This document shows positions 46,594 to 60,402 of a DNA stretch of 64,000 nt, piece by piece (position 1 is the stretch's first letter; each line of letters begins with the position of its first letter). A program made the position numbers and the translations under genes. Source of the stretch: Brachypodium distachyon (taxonomy: Eukaryota > Streptophyta > Magnoliopsida > Poales > Poaceae); NCBI RefSeq assembly GCF_000005505.3, contig NC_016135.3, positions 18,632,613 to 18,696,612 on the forward strand, given 5' to 3'. The notes under the pieces were generated by a model, which did not search any database, was not told the origin of the DNA, and saw only the letters and a program-made list of their open reading frames with translations.

Positions 46594-49500
46594 TCATTGG
46601 TCAGCATCAATTGGCGCGCCAGATCTTGCTTGCGAAATCCGGTTTGCGTAGATAGTTACCAGGCGCAGCTGCGTGCTGCTAAGCCCTTCCAAGTATGGAA
46701 CAAATGCTTTCCCAAGCATTATGTAGATATCCACCAGACAGAATACAACACTCTAAAATGGTGTAAATACATTAGATATGAATAAATGAATAAGGAATTG
46801 ATATAAAGTAGTACATGAAAATGCCATCAGCAATCTCAGGTCAAAGGGTATTAAAAGGATAAGAGGGCATGGCATAGATCAGATCATCACAGCGGTAAAG
46901 AGTGGTATACGGTTACTGCAAGTCTGCAACACACAAATTAACTAGACTAAAAGCAAAGTTGAAAACAATCGTACATAACTAATTCTTCTATTGCATGGTG
47001 TTATATGTATTTTAACTCAAAAGTTTTTAGTTACGACCATATATGTAAACACATAACGGATTGCTAATACATAAGAAATTTTCAGTTGGATGAGAATTGA
47101 GATCTTAAACCAACCAGATGTGGTAGTTTTACACTAATCACTACAGAATAAACTAGAATGAATGTACACAGAATAAACTAGAACAAATGAACATAAATTT
47201 TAGTGAAATGGCAGGATCCAATTCCCCTTGGCCTTCTTTCTGCTGTAGATACTCTACACCGCACAGGCTTAATGCCCATAGTCCAACTGGGACAGACCAT
47301 GGGCCATGCTTACAAGAGGCACATGCTGCTAGGGATGTGGGCCATGGGCCTAGAGCCGGCAGGCTGCACAAGGGCCACGAGCGGCAATAACATTGTTGGC
47401 AGACACTCAGGGAGTGAGCTGAGATATTGCTGGATAGTTAAACAAGATAGTTTTAGTCTTTTACGCAATTAATCTTGTTAAGTGCTTTGCATATATACGG
47501 CTTACTGATGTACCCCCTGGGCTATGCAATTTGTCTATGCAGAAAAGCTAGTCTATCTGCTTATCTAGTCCCTTCCCCATTTCATCCTCCCAATGGTAGT
47601 TATCGCATATGTAGACGCTACACGGCATGACGCCTACTCTTTACAAAATCCAAATCCTCGTAGCATCTAAACTAGAGAGGAATTAACACGATGAAAAAGT
47701 TAGAAAATAATTCTACCATGATAATATATATAGTACATAGAACCCACCTTTCGAACATCTGGACTTTGGTTACTAAAAGCATCAAACAGTGCTGGCAAAA
47801 ATGCAGGCAATTGATTTATCAATTCCTCCTGGGAAAGGTGCCCAACAAGCTGCAAAGGTTATCAGAAGACAATTAATAGTCAAACATGATCATGCAAGAT
47901 ATTAGGACGCTTAATTTACTTGTTTCCAATGTGCTAGAACAACTCTACAACTAACACAGAGAATTTAAGCACATTTTCAAACACAGGACTCGGCCAGGAG
48001 GTGTTTTCAGGATGCATATATTGATTGTTCTGTGCCCATCCATGTCTATTTGTTTGTAGCAAAGTTGATAATGGTATCCACATCTTCCCAAAATAGCTCT
48101 GGTTGAGCTCTGAAAAAATTCCTCTCTGAAGGGAGTGCTGTATGAAGCCACTCTGAGCACATGAGGTAAAATGATGATGCCACCCTTTGTTCCCACCAAA
48201 CCCATTTGCTAGAATGTAGAATGCTATGCAAATTTGTGTCTTCTTTAACTTTTTGTTGCAATGCGGTTGTAGGAACTGTTGTAACTATGATTTTTTTTTG
48301 AGGAATCTAGATATGATATTGTGCGCAACTGTTCTGAGAAGGCAGATCGGAAGGTATCATGATTGCTACTGGTACAATGGGATGTGTAACGGTTGTGATG
48401 ATGTGGAAGTTATACTGAGATTTTCAAACACACTACTTCTGCCCGCCTAGTGCCAATTGCCATTACAACACTATATATGACAATAGGTATACCTTTGTCA
48501 AACAGTTGATACACACAACGAGCATCTTTTCATCATCACTGACAAAAAAAGGTGCTACAACCTGCAGTAGATCCAAAGACCATGACAAGTACAGTTAATT
48601 ACACCAAGTAGGAACAAAGCAGAAGTGATATATAAGAGAAATGAGTTGTACATACAGCAAGACATCTGAAAGGATCATATTTTGCCAACAGAACATTTAT
48701 GCATCGGTTTGCCTCATTTGAAATCTGCACAGCCATAGGGAGTGTCAAGTTATTCAGACAAAAAATGAAAAAAAAAAGGGTCGAGATTATAAGGGGGGAA
48801 AACAAAGACAGTATACCTTTGCCACCACATCTTTGGTCAGGTGCAGAAGTTTTTCAAAAACAATCTCAATAGATTCTTCCATAGCATCTTTCTGATAGCA
48901 AAAAATCATTACTAACAAAAAGGGAGAGAAGATTCATTAAACTGTGGACAAACTGTGGATAGCGCACCTGATTGTTGAGCATCTCAGCAACTAATGACAG
49001 AGCAAGCTCTCTAGTAGATGAATCAGAGTCACCCAGCACCTCAAGTACAGACGTTAGTATTTGATTGAAGTACTGTTGGAAAATTGAAGAGCTGGAATTA
49101 GAATGCAGATAGTTTGAAACTGCTCGGGTCTAGTTTATTTTTTTTCCATGTAATTTAAAACCTCCAGTAACACAGCTGGCAACGAAATACTGATTTCATA
49201 CATCCATGAAACACGAAAGAAGGTATTGAAAATATAAAAATAGTAAAAGGAAACACAGCGTGCTCCTGTGGCATTTGCATGTGCATAGAGAATTAAAATT
49301 AGCTGAAATGCAACCCAGTTATTCAAATATTCGTTCATGTTTTGCTGGGAATTTAGTAAATCCGGCTTCCAGAAAATAAAAGGTACAATTCTTTTAAAAC
49401 CAGGCACTTTGGTTTCCCTTAGTAACTGAATAGGGGTGGGGTTAACATAAGGACATTTTGTAAGGAAATCAGATTGCAAACCTTTGACCATATGGAGCTG

Positions 49501-52500
49501 TCATTACCCAGAGAAGCTTTAATCAATTGTTGTAAGGCTGCATGCTTTTCCACAGTTGATACTTCAGTATCGTTGCTTATCTAAAAAGTTAAGAAAAATA
49601 AATTAAAGCACTCCAAATAGATATAGAGAAGAAGAAAAACACAGCAGCGCACATGAAGAAGAAAACACAGCAGCACACATGATCGAGAGAGAGGATCTTT
49701 CATTGGTACCTGATGAAGAAGTTGTGGTATGCTCAGCATGTTGTCAGCAAGTGGGTTGGTCTTTATAGAACTAAGGTTTATAACCATATCTTCCTCATGA
49801 ACGCCTTTTGCAGTCGCTGAGCCAACAGCATCATGCCCATCAGGAGTGCGGAATTGACTGAAATCTAAGCGTGGAGTGCCAATAGCAGTTTCAACATCTA
49901 AGGCGGCATCAGTTTTTTCAGGATAGTTTGTCCAGGAACGATTATCTTCCACAATTGAGCTCGTATGATTCTTTGATTCTCTAGTTCTAGTTAAAAGAAC
50001 TTCAGTTCCTGTAGCCGGTTCCAAGCTTTGACTAGTATCTATGCTCATATCGGATGTTGTTCTGCCCATCGAAACATTATGCTGTGTGGACTGTTGCACT
50101 GTATTCATCTTCTTTCCCCCTTCAGCATCAAGGGAACTAGAAGAATACCGACCAAAAGGATAGCTCTTCTTCAATGTCTGTGCATAACCATCTTCAGAAG
50201 ATGTTCCAAAATCTGTCTGGTCATAAGATTTAGGACGGGGGCGTTCTTTCTTGCTCTGCAAATAGTTCACCAGATCAACCTCAATACGCGGTGTTTTTTG
50301 CTTCAGGGCCCGCCTCAAAAGGTTTTGCTCTTCGACTGATAAACTTAAAATAAAATTTAGTACTGCAGTAGAATCAAACTGAGAATACACCGAAATGATA
50401 CCAGAAATAGATGCCTCTTTCAGTTTTGCATTCTTTTCATTTACTAAAGGTGCCAATTTTGAAAGCCATAGCTTAAGGAAGCCGCTGTTACTATAACCTT
50501 CCGAATCTACAGTGTATTTGCTGAACGATTTGTTTGCAAATTCAAGAACAGCCAATTTTGCCTTTGGAGACCTCTGTTCATCTAGTGATCGTACTAGGGC
50601 AGGTAGCAGCATATCAATAGCATATAATCGACCAACAATCTCCAAAGTCAACGAACATGGTTTTTTTACCAACTCTTTTGGATCAATTAGGCGGGAAAAG
50701 ACATGTGGCAAAATTCTTTCGACATAACTCTCAAATGGCTTCTTGCAAGCTGGAATAATCTCTGCAAGTGTAGAAAAAGCCGCTTGTGCAACCTTATGAT
50801 GAGGATCATCCAAATGACGGAAAAACAGCTTCATGACCTTTTCAAAATTCTGCAAAATTTCTTGAATTCCTTTCTGACCTTGTTGCAGTACATTCCGGAT
50901 AAAATCGAAAGCTGAGACTCTTGCTACCCAATCCGAACTAGGATTGAGACCCTCAGAAAGTGCATCATGTAAAGAAGCCAGAGTATCTGTATATCTAGCC
51001 ACATCACCAGATGGTACTTGGCTATCATCAAAGCTGTGTCTGCCACTTGCAGAAGCCCTTGACATAACTTGTTTTCTTAGAAGAGGTCTCTGGAAATTCG
51101 GGACATTGCTATTGTGTGAATCTCTGTGAGCGGCGGCATCCCTATAAGGCACATCAACATAGTTTTTCTCCATGTGCATTTGTGGAAATCGCCTAGTTGA
51201 ACGGATATCATTACTCTCATCCATGCGGCCTCCATCTTGAAGCCTCTCTGAAGATCTTCTTAAATAAGGCAGTGATAAGCCTGTCGTGGACTCAGATGAT
51301 ACATTACTCAAATATGGTGACTTTGATCGCTCTTTGGTTCCTAACTGTGTTGCCATTGCATCCAGTAAGCGGGAACCTCCATTTCGTGTACTAGAAATGG
51401 TTGAATCCACGAGCCCTGAGTTCTGCAAGGATACATGGTTTGAAGCTGGTGCTGCAAGAGGAATAGGAGGATCACGAGATGATGGAGGATCAACCCCTGC
51501 ACTAGGATTAAAAGAAAATAAGAAACTGGGATTTCTATATTATCGTAGAAAAAGTATGTCTAGGGAAAATATCCAAATTCTTAAAAGCAATTTACAACTA
51601 AGTGGATTAAAGAATACCAAGGTCCAAGCTTGTTGAGCGTGCAACTGAGAAATTTTGTCTATCTGATATGCTTACACCTTTCAGCAAACTTTCAATAGCA
51701 GAAACCTTTTCTTTGCTTGAGCTAAGCACACTTTCTAGGCTTCTTTCAGAAATTCTGCTGCTTGTCTTTGACTGCGATAAACGAAGATTGTTCAATGAAA
51801 GAGATGGATCTGAAGAAATAGCTGCACTCTTGTCCATTGCAACAATAGCTGAAGTGCCATATCCAGGTATATGTGTACCACTTGCATGAGATGTAGCACG
51901 AGAAGGCTGCACAACCCTCTCACGCAGCGAGGGGGAAGCATAACGTTTGTGCACACCATCCTCGTCATTTATTGTCTGCAATGATTGCCAATTATACATT
52001 GGAATTAAGGTCTGTTTCTATTAAGAAAATGTAATGTAAGAGGAGAAAAACACAAAACTTGAAGGCAGAGAATGGAATACCCTCTGTATAGCAGGATCGA
52101 ATAACATAAAAAGACGACGTGAGCGCTCAGGCCATGTCTTTGTGAACATTCTGTAGCAAGTCCTTGCAGTTGCACGGACCTAGTTGCAAAAGCGGCATGA
52201 AACACAAAATAATCAGGACAGATCAAAATCATTCCACCATACCAGCAGCACAGAGACAAGAGATGAGGTAGCCCAAGAACTATTTTAGTTCTAACAATTA
52301 TGTCAATCAATAAGGAGGCACAGCATCAATATATTAACTATATAAAGCAAGAACTCAGAATATCGAATTTCATTTGCCACATTATTTATTATCATCTCCT
52401 CAACCTTCTTTTTGGTGATATGCAAGGGTCACCGGATAAAAAAGGTAGCAAACTAGCAATTTCGTATGAAGTAGAATTCCTCATAATTTGTATTGATCTG

Positions 52501-55500
52501 CATTCATATCATGAATGGAAATGGAAAGGAACCTATCTTATCCATTTTCATGCTAGACCAGCTAACACATTTCCAAACTGATTTATCGTTTCATGTGCAT
52601 ATATGCAAACAGAGAGCAAACTAGCATTGTCCTTGGCAGTGTAATATTGATCGCTTCTCCAGTTATGGTGACAGCCAGTTGGGGTTCTGTAAAGGTGTAA
52701 CGGCTCATTCAAGGTCACGGTGGATGTCAGGATATGGCTGTGGCATGAGCCTGCACATCTCTTTGTTTTGCTGTTGGGCGCTGTAAATGGATAAAAATGA
52801 TGTTTGGTTGCATTTCAATGGAATGGAACCGTGGCTGGACCCCATTAGCACACCACACAGAGAGATTGATGTGTGTCTTGTGGTGTGAAATATTGGATGA
52901 TTTTATGTGATAGCCTGATTTAAAATGATGAACTTTATGCACCACAGGTCAGCAAACAGATCATACCTCACTCATTGCATCTGCTACACAGCACTTTATT
53001 AGATCTTCGTATAAATCAGCTGACCGTTGTATTTCCGGGGCGTCAGCCCAATACTCCAATATTAGAAGCGCATATTCACAGCACCTGGCACAGTAGAAAG
53101 TAAGCATGACTAGCTTCAGTAAACAAGGACACCGAACAGTGTGAACGCACATACCTAGCACGAAGAACTGCACTTCGGTCATTTTTAGCTGTGTCAGCTA
53201 CACGAGGAAGAATTCGTGCAACCTTGCAGTTTCGCAGGATCTGCGAAACATCCCATTTTAGCAAAGAGATTAAACAAATGGTGGCATCCATGCAGACATA
53301 TTGGAAATACATATAACTTTCTCACAGTTTTTATGCAGGTGTCTGCTGATTCAGCTATGACAAGCACGGTTATGACGACAAGCTTAAAAAGCATCTGAAA
53401 TTTTTCACAAATAAGTTAGATTTGCTGAAACAATATAAGGCAAAATAGAAAAAATGTGCTTGCATAACTTACTGGAATAAATTGTTCAGCACATGGCTCA
53501 AAGTCACCAAGGAGTTCTTTGGATAGTACATTAAGCAAATGGCATGCCTGTGCATAAAAACAAGAGAGCAAGGAAGTTTCAATTTGCACACATTTGTTCA
53601 GTCAAGTATTGAACTCATTTGTTGGAAAAAAAATCAATTTGATACTTATGAAGAGAAGGATAAATGAATGACTACCTGTTTTACAATAGTAGACCGTCGA
53701 TCAGATAGCTGAGTGGACAATGGTGGAACCAGCTGCTTCAAGAGCATAAGAAATGACGGGTAATCAATAGCACCTGTTAAAAACAGAAACATATCCTCTT
53801 AAAACTAAGTATACATCACTCGCAAAAAAAACTAAGTATACGTCGTCATATTAGCAAGGAGTAATGTACTCGTAATAGATATGAATTTATAAGAGAGTGT
53901 CCATGATAAAGGTTCAGACGGACGAATTTCACAAATATCCCCGAGTTGCATATTATGTTCTAAAATGGACTTTGATACGGTTCTTCCTATTCGAGTCAAA
54001 TGACAAAGGCCTTATAAAACAGTAGGGTACATCCTCAAAACTACAGGTTGCACCATTGATCAGCTCTTCTCTCTATATCATATTACTAAACAAAAGTATC
54101 TGTTACAATAAAGGACAGTCCAATGATTTTACAAAAAGATGGACTTTCTGTTTATTTTCACTTCAATGCATACTTTCAGAGCTTGAAATCAACTAGGGTG
54201 ACATAGTTATCAGCCAATACGGGGAATTGTTTCCATCCCAGTCATCATTCCTATCAACAAGGTCCCTTTCTGGTTAGAAGAAACATTTACTAGGCCTTGC
54301 AGTCAAGATGTACTGCAGCATCTTTGCCACAGACGTAATTTTCGCCTAGCAGAATTGCATAAAACTTTGTTTAGAAAAATAGAATTTCGGTGTTGGTGTC
54401 AACCTCCATAGACCAGTGCTTCAATCCTTTGCATGGCAGCAATACGTACTGACCAGTCCTTTTCTGGGACAAGGGTAGCTGCGATCTTCTCAAACTCCCG
54501 AAGTAATTCTTTCTCTGAGTGAACTCTTATTGGTTCCACTGGTTTTTCTGTTATGTCTGTGTCACCTGTAAATAGCACATCAAATTAAAGCATAGAAAAC
54601 ATTGTATATGTGTGACAGCTGGCAACTATTAGAACAACAAGGAGAACATCAAACTTATCAGAAAAAATAACAATTTATTGTGACAGCCTGATAGGTTACA
54701 TGCTCAAAAGAAGTTTCAGGGCAACGTAGCTTAACTAAATGCTTCTGGATCACATAATTAACAAAATTTGAAGATACTAGATGAAGGAACAAATATAGGA
54801 GTACTTCACCTGAACAAATAAAACGGCACATATCTCAACACATGACAAGGATATTCAAATGATGTATCAAAAATAAAATTGCAAACATTATTTCTAAGAT
54901 AATTTTATAAGGACTGGCATACATTTAATAAACATTTGGTGTGCCCTATGGCTTCTGGACATAATTTCTTAAGGGTTGATATGTTATAAACACCATGTGC
55001 CCTATGGCCTAGACACTGCCAGTAAATTTTAATATTAAGACTGTTATATGTTTTCAAGGTAATTATGCGAACGTAATACCATAACATAGTAATGCCGTGT
55101 CCATGTTCCACTATTGCCTCGACTCTCGACAGATCATAACAATAGAATAAAAAAACCCTATCTGGCCAGGTGCAGCTACAATGAGAGGAAGAAGGTAGGT
55201 GCTGGCATGTGGCGCTGCTGACAGGATGGCATACTGGCATGGTCAACACGTCATATAAGCGGTCAGAGCATGGGAAATAGGATATGGACCTCTTGCGTAA
55301 ACCCTTAAATAATTAGGGGGAGTGGGGTAGAATAAGATCAGCTGCAATGCTGTTATTCAGTTTAAAAAAAGAGTCCCCTTCATGTCTAACTCCATCCTAT
55401 TATCATGAGTTGGTAAAAGCATTCGGTTTTTGCATGTTCACTCGTATAAACATCAAGGAAAAGGACATATCTTGGTTTCTAACACACGGTACACAGACTT

Positions 55501-58243
55501 TCCTTGACAAATTGCAGTTATAAGTCACTACTGTCCTGGTTTACAACTATAGGCAAATGCAAATGGGTACAATTCTCATGTGTGAACTTTTGACAGAAAT
55601 ATAGAGTACCTCCAAATAATGTACTTTCCCTCGCTGTGTTCTTCGTCTTCGGACTGCCTCTTTTAGGATTAACACTAAGAGATCTAGATTCTGCAACCTT
55701 GTATTTCGTTGCAGCACCATCAGATGAGGGAACCTGTGGTTCTATTCTATCCAATCTTGAATTTATTTCTTTTAGCTGCAGAGATAGGAGGGCAATACAA
55801 AAATTAGGGTTATGCACATAGCTGCATTGCAGATATTTAAAACATGGTCATGTAAAAGTTCGATCATATAAAGTAGTGCCTACCAAAATACCAATATGTA
55901 CTAAGAGTGGTGCAATAGCATTAAAAAGGGAGTTTCTACCATGTGTAAAGGCAACTCCCAAAAACTACTAGATGATGAAGCATACTACCATGTATGGAGG
56001 CAGATTATGGCGCTGCAACTCTTCATGGAACTGAGATCCCATGTTCTTGTACATTTCCTGTAATTGCAAACAGTGGTATTAGGATTACTATATAAATTTT
56101 ACATATACTGGATAACAGGTACGGACTACAATTAATCAGTATGGCCAATTGCTACTAGTTACACAAACAGTTTCAAATCATGAATAAACTAGTTTTATCT
56201 AGAAAAATAAACTCAACAAAAATTGATAAAATTGGGTGCGGGGGAATAAAAAAACCTAGAGGCAAAGAGGCAAAAGTGGGATGGAAGTATCAAACTATTG
56301 CGAAGTTGAATGAGATAAATGATGAATATGCACAAGCACGAATCAAAATGAATAACAGAAAGATGAAAAACATCAGCTGAAGGATATGGTATGAAGCCAG
56401 CTAACCTCAATACAAGATATAGCAGCTTCTCTAACACTTTGGTTCGAATCGTTCATCAATTGCAATACCTGTAAAGCCAGATAATCAGCATATCTATCTA
56501 CGGAACAAAAATGAACTCTAAGATATACACAAAAAACATAAGATAACACCATCTTGAAGCCTAGACTTACAGGTGAGAGTAAAACCCGTTGCATGAGAAG
56601 CTCTGTAGAAGCAAAAAGCCCAACTGCAGTTGCCACTGTAAGTACGAACTCTTCCCGAACCCTCCAACTCTTATGAGCCCATGCATAACTTCCAGCTCTT
56701 TCAACAATGATTGTTGGTGAAGAAATCTGAGATATGGACAAGATCAGAAGGCTACCCGCTAATAAATCTAAAACTTTGAGAACAAGGCTAGCATGTTTGG
56801 CTTGATACTTTAGTGACTGGACGAAAGTATGCATGTAAAGGTTGTCTAGTAATGGTAACACAGTATAAAACAACACTGACAAGTAAAAGAGAAAACCCAT
56901 CATATACTAGCATAGTGCCCAATTTATCATGTGTTGCTACAAAACCAACCAAAAAAGTGACGGTACCATTTGCCAAAATAGTGCATTTCTCATGGGTTGA
57001 TAATCAATTTGTATGCAAGAACAATTACACATCTCATATAAACAATGAGATAATAGTTGAATAGGGAACAAAGGCAGCAGGAGGACGTGGATTAGCTAAA
57101 TTCTCGGTACAAAACTGGTTCTGTGGAATTAGGACAAGTTAAAATGTTTTCTCCTCTATGCTATGTCACATCCTAGGAAACCTAAGATTTTGAGTTCAAA
57201 CCTTCTCTCAACATTTCTTTATTTGCGCCTTTTTCAAAGGTCATGGTCTGACGTGCCAGTGCAAGTGGAGGGGAGGAGTGAAGTCACCGCAACTAGAAAC
57301 TTTATATTAGTGTAAATTTATGTTCTATGTAGCAAACACCAAAGCATGAAGAAAATTTTATGTAATTCGCAGCACCTAGGCATATTATAGTTTTCAACAC
57401 CACAAAAGAACAATCTTCACGTGCTAACTAGGAGAGTATAGAACTATAGACCATAATTCCCCTGAGCAAAAACCATACCTCACACATGAAGTTTAACTTA
57501 GCTTGAAACCCAGATTTAATCTTTGCTCTTAAAGCAACAAACCAAATTTCGCCCAGAAATAAGAAAGATATTCCCCTGGTTGTTGAACTTTGGAACAATG
57601 TTCGAACTCAATGTCACAAAATTACCATAAAATCTAACCTACTCATTAGTTTTGATATTAAGCCTGACAATCCTTTATGATGCGCTAAATAGAATTTGTA
57701 ATTATTTTTTCATTTCGGCTCAGCCTATCTCTGCAACGCATCTCTAGTGCCCCAGACGAACTAACCAAAACAAGTCCCCCTGAATCCCAAACTTTCTCCT
57801 GATCGAAATCCTAACCTAAATTTGCAGCTCCAGCCTACTTTCAAAGCAAACACATTCCCGCAAAATAGATTAAATAACAAGTGAGATAACAATGAAAGGG
57901 ACCAGACCTCCATGAGGGTGATGAGTAGCTGCCGCGCGGCATCGCGGACGGGCTGCTTGCCGTCTCCGAGGCGCTCTACGGCGGCGGGTACGAGGGCGTT
58001 CAGGTGGATCTTAAAGTGGTCGCCGGCGACCACGGCGGCGGCGGAGAGCGCCTGCAGCCCGCCCTGCGCGACGCGGAAGTTGGCGTCCCGCGTCAGATCC
58101 ATGCAGGTGTCAACCAGCGCGGTGACCTCGGCGGACGTGAGCCCGCGCCGCGCCGCCGCTTCCAGCGCCTCATGCAGGCGCTCCACCCCGGCCAGCCGCT
58201 CCTTGGTGTCCTTAGCGCGCGCCGCCTCCAGCGCCGCCTCCAT
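46594..58243 (-). CDS. CLASP: CLASP, CLIP-associated microtubule-binding protein
   Basis: Twenty-one exons: 58243-57908, 56726-56571, 56468-56406, 56057-55989, 55775-55610, 54565-54404, 53773-53676, 53547-53473, 53394-53326, 53240-53155, 53084-52967, 52179-52081, 51975-51618, 51496-49710, 49580-49482, 49072-48968, 48891-48817, 48724-48656, 48561-48493, 47849-47748 and 46752-46594. The total is 4320 nt (1439 aa), in phase throughout and the length of Arabidopsis CLASP. The N-terminal HEAT/TOG array opens MEAALEAARAKDTKERLAG. A CLASP_N block follows (FGGDTDITEKPVEP, EKDWSVRIAAMQRIEALVYG, SDRRSTIVKQACHLL). Then come a serine/arginine-rich linker (GTSAIVAMDKSAAIS) and C-terminal HEAT repeats (FFRHLDDPHHKVAQAAFSTL, RSLDEQRSPKAKLAVLEFA, LSLSVEEQNLLRRALKQ). 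CLASP stabilises cortical microtubules, helps them pass cell edges, and links them to SNX1 endosomes. An upstream in-frame ATG at 58288 would add 15 residues; the start at 58243 agrees with relatives. No defect was seen. Confidence 0.96.
46753..47747 (-). other. CLASP last intron (995 bp), no gene inside
   Basis: The intron between the last two CLASP exons contains short open frames (for example around 47200-47470) without recognisable homology. I see nothing else in it. Confidence 0.5.
54566..55609 (-). other. CLASP intron 5 (1.04 kb), nothing recognised
   Basis: AT-rich intron. The words TGTGCCCTATGGC occur twice (about 54940 and 54995). No transposon ends or coding region were identified. 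Confidence 0.5.
56727..57907 (-). other. CLASP intron 1 (1.18 kb), nothing recognised
   Basis: Long first intron, a common place for intron-borne control elements in plant genes. No transposon, RNA gene or coding region was identified by eye. Confidence 0.5.
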
Positions 58244-59770
58244 TTCCGCGTGCGAGCTCCTGATAGTCCGTTGTAGAGTTTGGAGCACAGGGGCCGGCGG
58301 CGAGGCGAGGGTTGTGGCCGGATCTGAGGACGAACGGGGAGAGGAGGGGAGGGGACAGTGTGAGAGCGCACAGAGACGCCGAACGCAGATGGTGAGGGTG
58401 GTTGGGGCTTTAGGTGGTTTCGTGCAATAACACCCCTGGGTTTTTTGTAACCTTTCACGATTAGGCCATTTGGAATTTGGATACGAACCCTGCAGTAGAA
58501 CTCGAAGTCTGGAACCTGAACAACTGGGGCACGCTGCGAATTGGTTTTAAAATTCGCCCAAAGAGGAAAAAAAATTGTGTTTACGTCTCGACTCGGTTTT
58601 ACATAGCCCGGCAGGACCTGATGACAAATTGACAATACTGATGCAGCTTGTTCTAAAAAAGACAAGGCTAGCGATGCAAGTAATCCAATGTATGCTTGGG
58701 TTCTGATGCGTAATTACATGGCAACGTCGCAATCCATGACAAATCATTAATCGTTTGGTTTCATTTGAGAGGAAGCATCATTTCAATCTCGAGTGCCACG
58801 CTACGTACGTCAATTAAAAAAACACGACTCGACGCATGGGACGAATGGATGATATACAGTATAATATTGTACGATCGATACAGTATAGTAGTGCACCGTA
58901 CAGTATTATAGCAAAACCCAAGAATATTTATGAGTCCACGAAGATAATATAGTACTCCTATGATCCACGACGCGGAAATCTCACTGGCTTGGCTGCTGTG
59001 GCTAAGCATACATCCGTTGCTTAACTACTCGCACCAACTACCGGCGACGTTACACCTGAACAACTAATAAATGTCCTCTCCCGTGGCGCTGCTCTCTGTT
59101 CCGATCCCCATGGAATCTCGGAGCACACCTGTGCTTCTCCGGCCGGCAGCTTATCATCTTTGATTTACAGAGTGTCATCACACAGTGCGTGAAACTAGAA
59201 CATCGGGGTCTCTGCTTACCAAAGTTGCTTGAGGTGAGCTCTGGAACAGGCTGTCTTTCGTTCCTTGGGGGTCTCGGGCTCGTCCTGAGACAATCATATT
59301 GTATACTGAAAGGAGCTCGCCATCATTTTTATCAGCTCACTTTTTGTGCTAATAGTGGGGCGCTCATGCTGTCGCACGCTAGCTACCCATCCATGATCCA
59401 TCCATCTCCTTTACTTACTTTTTACCCCACGAGGTGACAGTCTGGCCTAGCCTGGAGTCTGGAGATGCACACATGTTTTCATGGCATTGGTGGATGGACC
59501 AGCTCATGCTGTGCAGGCACGCTGCTTGAAACGATGCCGGTATTGCCTCTCTGTTGCACTTGCAGTCTTTCATGGGCTCGTGCAGTCATACTACTAGCTG
59601 GAGAAACGGATAGGAGACGGTGCAATTGCATGGGCTGAGATTATTGGATCTAGCCTGTAGGCCCTGTACTAGTGCACGAAACGTTGGTTTCCTCCGATGT
59701 CCAAAGGGGTGCAGCCCATTTCAGATTCGGAGGGACGCAACACTCGGGAAGAGATGAGACAGCAGCTCAG
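58244..59770. other. Upstream region of CLASP, no gene recognised
   Basis: The first 200 bp are GC-rich and should hold the CLASP leader and core promoter. Beyond that there are short open frames on both strands but no family match. A stretch near 58430-58560 looks like a transposon fragment that I cannot classify. Confidence 0.45.
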
Positions 59771-60105
59771 GACATGTACAATGGTTTGATAAAACTGTCA
59801 TATCTTAAGTGTTTCACGTCAATTAAAAAAGACAAAAAACATGTTATACAATGAGTTATCTCTTAGTGTTCTATCTTAGAATTAATGATTAGATGAATAA
59901 AATTAACTGAATAAATGCTAAGAAAAAGTGAAATCTAGTACAATATGAAATTTGTCTTATCTTTGTCTTATCATTCTTGTGAAGAGACCATCTCTTAATT
60001 AAGAGAATGCTTGTGTCTTTTCTTCGTTTCTCTCTCTTCCACATCAGATTTCATCATATGTGGCATCGTTAAGAAAAGACTGACGTCACCCCATTGTACA
60101 CGCCC
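59771..60105. mobile_element. MITE with GGRCRTGTACAATGG ends (335 bp)
   Basis: The left end GGACATGTACAATGG and the reverse complement of the right end (GGGCGTGTACAATGG) match at 13 of 15 bases. The interior is AT-rich and non-coding. The right flank is TTA, but the left flank does not match, so a Tourist assignment is likely but not proved. Confidence 0.7.
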
Positions 60106-60205
60106 TTATCATCTTTGATTTTCACTAGTGCACGATGTATGATCATACATTTTATTCATGTATATTCAGTTATTCACTCGGTTTCAAAATATAAGATGCA
60201 TAGTA

Positions 60206-60279
60206 CTCCCTTCGATCCTAATTTTTTTTATCGTGGTTTTAGTTCAAGATTCACGACAAGAATTTAGGATCAGAGGGAG
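60206..60279. mobile_element. Short Stowaway MITE (74 bp)
   Basis: Begins CTCCCTTCGATCCTAA, ends TTAGGATCAGAGGGAG, with TA at 60204-60205 and 60280-60281. The two arms pair almost fully, leaving little internal sequence. Confidence 0.85.
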
Positions 60280-60317
60280 TACTAGATTTGAAGTATTTTT
60301 TTTAATAAAATTTTCTA

Positions 60318-60400
60318 CTCCCTCCGATCGGTAATAAATGTCATTGTTTTATTACAAATTTGTACTAAATGAGTGACACTTATTATGGATCGGAGGGGAG
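60318..60400. mobile_element. Short Stowaway MITE (83 bp)
   Basis: Begins CTCCCTCCGATCGGTAATAA, ends TTATGGATCGGAGGGGAG, with TA at 60316-60317 and 60401-60402. It is the same family as the copy at 16658-16718 in MSH1 and lies only 36 bp from the copy at 60206-60279. Confidence 0.88.
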
Positions 60401-60402
60401 TA

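Noticed and set aside
48046..48261. 71-codon minus-strand frame in a CLASP intron (CSEWLHTALPSERNFF)
   Set aside because: I considered a retroelement fragment, but no catalytic or zinc-binding motif is present.
57912..58430. 172-codon plus-strand frame
   Set aside because: Antisense shadow of CLASP exon 1.
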